From Timema cristinae (Eukaryota; Arthropoda; Insecta; Phasmatodea; Timematidae): a stretch of DNA of 64,000 nt. The DNA lies in NCBI GenBank assembly GCA_039000515.1, contig JBCFYV010011164.1:46527493-46591492 (forward strand), written 5' to 3'. The translations under genes and the position numbers were made by a program. The notes beneath the pieces are model-generated. The model searched no databases. It saw only the letters and a program-made list of their open reading frames with translations, and had not been told where the DNA came from. This document shows positions 23,301 to 29,300 of this stretch, one piece after another. Numbering within the stretch: the first letter of the stretch is position 1; each line of letters begins with the position of its first letter.

Positions 23301-26300
23301 AGTTTTACTTGTCAACTTTTTTTGTAATTTTTTTCAGAAATAACCATTATTTTTATGCAATTTATAAATGAGAATCAAATAGTCAAAGCTATTATGTATG
23401 CCTTTAGTGAGGATTTACTCCATTTTGATATCATATTCTGAAAATTGAAAAATGAAACCTGGACAAGAGAATTGAACCCGGGACCTTTGGCTTAGTATGC
23501 CAATACTCTGACCACTGAGTTATCCAGGAATCGTTCAGAGCGCATGGTTATTCTTCACTCATATTTTAAGGCAGAGTCTATGATGGATGTGCGGAAATCG
23601 TCGGCTACAAACTCAGTAGACTCTGCCTTAAAATATGAGTGAAGAATAACCGTGCGCTCTGAACGATTCCTGGATAACTCAGTGGTCAGAGCATTGGCAT
23701 ACTAAGCCAAAGATCCCGGGTTCGATTCCCGTGTCCAGGTGTTATTTTTCAATTTTCAGAATTTATATATGCCCTGTTATTATTAACTTAAAGGTGTAAA
23801 TTGAGTGAAATATTCACAATAAATACTGGTGTAAAATGAAGTTAAATTTATTGTGCGAAACCGGTAAGACTAAAAGAATTATAAAATATTATATACTAGC
23901 CCCCTTCCCCGTAAAAAAATATTGTAAAGAATCCTGTAAAACAAAGCTTCAAATCATCCATCATGTCAATATAAAAATAAAACTTTTTTACTTTTTTTTT
24001 AAATACAGTCTTACCATCACTGTATAGCCCCCTTCCTCTTTTTATCCTCCCTCCTCTTTTCATCTCATTCCTCTATCCTCGCCCCTTCCCCCTCCCCCGC
24101 CCCCTTCACCAACCCCACTTTCCCTTCAACAACTTTTTTTTTCCAACGACTATATAATATACTATCGACATTTTTATGAGGAATAAATTAAATTTTCAAA
24201 ATAAAATATAGCCTATGTTACTTTCTGATAATGTAGCTTTATATTGGTGAAAGAATTTTTAAAATCGGTCCAGTAGTTTTTGAGTTTATCCATTACAAAC
24301 AAAAAATCAAATCTTTCCTCTTTATAATATTAGTATAGATATATAAAATAATAATTTTAATTCACAATTAATTTAAATTATAAAAATAGTATTATTTGTG
24401 AATACATGAATTACCGTAACTATAAAAAAAATCCAAACTACTTTTCATCTAATGACCAAGGTCCTTGAATCCAACTCTCGACACTTTTAATTATGTGTCC
24501 ATTTATGGTGGCTGGGTCACTGTAACATTCTCTCTCTTACTTACGTAAGCATTGTTTTGACCCCCCCCCCCCCCCCCGTCCCCTTGTCAGCAAAATAAAG
24601 CAAAGCTCGAGCTCCCCTTCCCGTTCCCTCCCAAGGTGCTTTCGTATTATACTAGATTCTATATTTTCCGGCCCTCGATTATCCAGCACTCAGTACTATC
24701 CAGCCTGGTTCTTGGTGCCGGCAAGTGAGTTTTAAAATAAATCGGTACATTTCCACAAATAGTTAATAAAAGAAATATATCGCAGACGCCATACAACTGT
24801 TATATTCGAGCCAGAAAAACATAACTGCTATGCGTGCGATTGGCCTATAATACAGTACTATTGTTTGGTTTGGTGTAGATAGCAGCACTGTTCTGATTTG
24901 GCTGGAAACAGAAGCTGTGTCAAGGGAAGTATGCGTGAGGCGTAGCTACATGAGTCAAACCCATACTGAAAATTATTCACATACGAGTCCTGTATTATCT
25001 GGCTTTTCCGTTATCCGGCCCGGAATGCCACCACTTTAGCCGGATAATCGCGACTCTAGTGTACTTTAACCCCCCTCCTAACTCATTTAATATTAATAAA
25101 ATGAAAAATATGTTTTGTAAAAAAAAAGAGATGTTTAGGCAAATTGTGAAAAGTGAACATTATTTATATTATGTTAAAATACAAATAAAAAAATAACTTA
25201 GGAATTTAGATTTATTTAGCAGACCTCACAGGACTGTTCGTGGACCCCAGGTTGGGAGCCTCTGTTATAAATACAGTCCCTGCACAGTTATAATGTGTGC
25301 CAAGAGAAGGGAAAGTGCACGATTTTTTTCATACACTTAGATAGCAGCTTCAAATAAGCTTCGTTGACGAGAAGAAACATTTTGTTATCAATAATCAGTG
25401 TGTTTCTTTGCCATTTTGTATCCAAAGATTGACAATATATATATTATTAGACACTAACACATAACTCAAGAATTGTGAATTTCAATCCAGCAATTTTTAA
25501 TATTGTTGTTGATTGACTTCATATTTTAATGTGTGTTGAGCCCTGTTATTAAGGTCTGGGTTTTGTTTGGCACCGCGTCTTATTATCCGTTCAGGATATA
25601 GCTTATGAACTAATTACGCTATTGTGTTAGGAAGGAGGAAGGTTGAATCAAGAAGGACGTGTATCTGCAATTGCGTAGAGTAATTGAGGAACATAATTTA
25701 GGAAATGCCACTCTCATTACACCCCACCGGGATTCGAACCCCGATATCCCTGTTATTGACAGTCTAATCTATTGTGAGAATGATGCCTTGGACCATGTGA
25801 CCACCGAAGCTGGTCTGAACGTATGTAATGTGTACGAGTTACCCTACTTGTTTCCTTGAATGGTGTGCTCTGAAGGCCAATGGAAGTGGATCTGCTCCAA
25901 GTGGTAGACTCCCGGCAGATCACCGGCTGCCAGAGACATGGTGCAAGGCTGCTCGACATCCAGCCTCACTGTGAATAACAATACGATCTGGGAGTAATAA
26001 TACTATGGGAGAGTAACAATATGATGGTAGGATAACAATACGATCTGGGAGTAATAATATTATGGAAAAATAACGATACGATATGAGAATAACAATATGG
26101 TGTGAGAATAACAACAGGATGTGAAAGTAACAATACGACTTGGGGTAATAATACAATATGAGAATAATAATACGATATAAGAATAACAATAGGATGTGAA
26201 AGTAAAATTACAATGTGAGAATAACAATAGGATGTGAGAGTAACAATATGATGGGAGGATAACAATACGGTGTGAGAATAACAATACGATGTGATAGTAA

Positions 26301-29300
26301 CAATAGATTGGAAGAACAACAATACGAGATGAGAAAAACAACAAGATATGAGAATACTAATACGATGGGAGAATAACAAAGCTGTTTGAAAATAACAATT
26401 TGGTGTGAAAATAACAATGCGGTAGGAGAATAACAATGCGATGGGAGAGTAACAATACGATATGAGAATAATAATACGATGTGAGAGTAACAATGCTGTG
26501 TGAGAATATCAATACGATATGAGAAAAACGATGGGGTGAGAAAATAAAAAAGTTGTATGATAATAACAATATGATGTGAGAACAATAATGTGGTGTGAGA
26601 ATAACAATACAATGTGAGAGTAACAATATGTTTGGAGAACAACAATACGCTATGATAATAACAATACAATATGAGAATAACAACAAGCTATGAGAATAAT
26701 GATAAGAAATGAGAGTAGCAGTACGATGCGAGAATAACAATACGATGTGAGAATAAAAATGTTGTGTGAGAATAACAATGCGATGTGATAGTGACAATAA
26801 GATGTGAGAATAACAATGCTGTGTGAGAATAACAATGCGATGTGATAGTGACAATAAGATGTGAGAATAACAATGCTGTGTGAGAATAACAATACGATGT
26901 GAGAGAAACAAAATTATGGGAGCATAACAATACGATGTGTACATACACAAATTAACAAACAAAGTAAAGAAGAAAGAATCAATATTTGAGGAGACAACTA
27001 AGTAACTTTTATCAATCTGATCAACCTCATATAACCGTATAGACACACGTAAATATCGCGAGACTAGTTTTGACGAGCTTTTACTTGTAGCATTTTTGAA
27101 TTCATAGTACATGCACGAAATAAGACTATATAAAATAAATAACGAAATTAATTTCTTGACCTTTAAAATGCAAATTATGGTCACTTTTTATTATTTAAAT
27201 ACTAATTAACGATATCAACCTTTCAATAACAAAACAAAAAGTTCCTTCAAGCCAGAAAAAAAACTATTTCCTTCAGTTAAAAAACATTTGTTCGAATTGG
27301 AAAAGAAAAATAAACAATTTTCAAATAAACAATTTTCAAATAAACTTTATTGTATTTGTAGCCTCATATCTTTGGTTTTAATTGATGTACATAAAGGTAT
27401 ACAAACTTGCTTGCCCACGTAACTGAGTAAGGCATTGTTTAAATATAAATAAACTGTTATTAAAGAATAAGCTTGTAAAGACAATTATCCACAAGATAAA
27501 ATTATATAAACTATTTATATATTATTATTATTATTATTATATTATTATTATTAGCACGGCGTCTTACTACCCATTCGGGTTATACGCACTTACGCTAATG
27601 TGTAATGGTAGGGTTATTGTGAGATGAAATGAAGGACCTACAGTTTAACGTGGAATCCGAACCACAGTGGAGGCCTGGCATTCCCCACATTCACAAGATG
27701 TCTTGTCAGAGGTGAAGGAAGGGCTTGGTAATCAGACAAATCTGTACTGGGACCGAGAATTGAACCCCGGCCGCCAGCACAGAAGTCTGACACCTTACCC
27801 CTAGACCACCAGGTCACCGTTATTTATATATTACATGACCCAGAGTTGTTTAGAAACAAGGTCTTAAAAGCGAACAAGGCAATTAGTATACCTACCATCT
27901 GACTTGAGGCATTTTATTGCGTACAGTAATAACAAAAACTCTGGAGTATAACCCACAGTTATATAAAGTGGTTGATTGATGATCATATCAGCGCAGTAGC
28001 TCAGACGTGAGGAATTCATTGGTGACAGTGGATTAGAGGCAAAAAGTTATGTTTGTTACCATGGTCATATTTAAAATCTTAGCCTCGCATTGCCGAACGG
28101 TGGCACATATAATTGAACTTACTTACTCTATGGCATTAGAAACTCAAAGATCAGTGCCACATTTACAAAAGTACGCAACCTATCTTTATCTTGAAATAGT
28201 TTTATCCAGTCCACTTGATTACATACTATCCCTTTCTTGAGCTAGATCTATCCATTCCAACTCTTTACACCCTTTACCTTTCTCGAGCTAGCTCTATCCA
28301 GTCCAACCCATTACAACCTATCCCTTTCTTGAGCTAGATCTACCCAGTCCAACCCATTACAACCTATCCCTATCTTGAGCTAGCTCTCTCTACTCAGTCC
28401 AACCCATTACAACCTATCCCTTTCTTGAGCTAGATCTATCCATTCCAACTCTTTACACCCTATACCTTTCTTGAGCTAGCTCTACTCAGTCCAACCCATT
28501 ACAACCTATCCCTTTCTTGAGATAGCTCTATCCAGTCCACTTAATTACAACCTATCCCTTTCTTGAGCTAGATCTATCCATTCCAACTCTTTACACCCTA
28601 TACCTTTCTTGAGCTAGCTCTACTCAGTCCAACCCATTACAACCTATCCCTTTCTTGAGCTAGCTCTCCGTTTTAGGACCAAATAACTTCCTAAATACCT
28701 TGTTTTCAAACATCATAATTTTTTTTCGTCATCTAGACATTTAGAGATTACCCATAGAGAACACCTGGTAAAATTAATGTTTTCTGTATTCTGAGTTTTA
28801 CATTCCTTGAAAGCAGGCGGGATATCAACAAATTACTGACAGAGTTATAGCATACATTTCCAGACGACTGCATTAATTTCCTAATTTACACTCTAATATC
28901 GCTCGCTATTGCTAGTTAAAATTGTTCCTAAATATTTGAACTCATTAATATTGTCAAATGACATTTGCTCGAATAAATCTCTAAATTATTGTCCCTAATC
29001 TGTGTTATATGTGTGATCAAGTAGCCTATAGGCTGATTTTGGTAGGAATAACAGAATTTGTTAGTAAATAAAGTTACTAAAACCATTTTAATACAATCAT
29101 ACAACAAGTCATGTTATCTGCAGCTGTAACTTTTGATAGATATTATCAATACTTATAAAATAACACAAATAATATAGTAAAATATTATCAATGTTGACCG
29201 CAAATAAATATATTAGGATTTTTAAACTGTCCTTCCAACTCAAATCAGGGTATACTACTTTCTATACCTATCTCCCTGATATACTTTAATAACGTCCTGT

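Larger units (their letters stand above)
23435..23762. mobile_element. Foldback element with head-to-head tRNA-like arms
   Basis: Arms 23435-23580 and 23617-23762 (146 bp each) are nearly perfect inverted copies around a 36-bp loop. Each arm contains a tRNA-like sequence in opposite orientation. The arms differ at only a handful of positions, including ATGGTTATTC against the expected complement of GTTATTC..CGTG, so the hairpin is recent or kept similar by conversion. Confidence 0.9.
23074..25264. mobile_element. Possible hAT-type element carrying nested insertions
   Basis: The left end CTGTGGTTCCCAATATTTACC and the right end (reverse complement CAGAGGCTCCCAACCTGGGG) resemble each other and the CAGNGGTTCCCAA type of hAT end. 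A tRNA-like foldback, a Helitron-like element and a pogo-like element lie inside. No matching 8-bp target duplication was found, so the ends may belong to two different elements. Confidence 0.35.

Noticed and set aside
23669..23739. Functional tRNA-Ser gene
   Set aside because: Weak D stem, unusual anticodon and a mirror copy in a mobile hairpin point to a tRNA-derived element.
26208..27184. Long minus-strand frames (153-275 codons) with repeated hydrophobic segments
   Set aside because: They are produced by the 19-bp satellite, which is open in all three minus frames.
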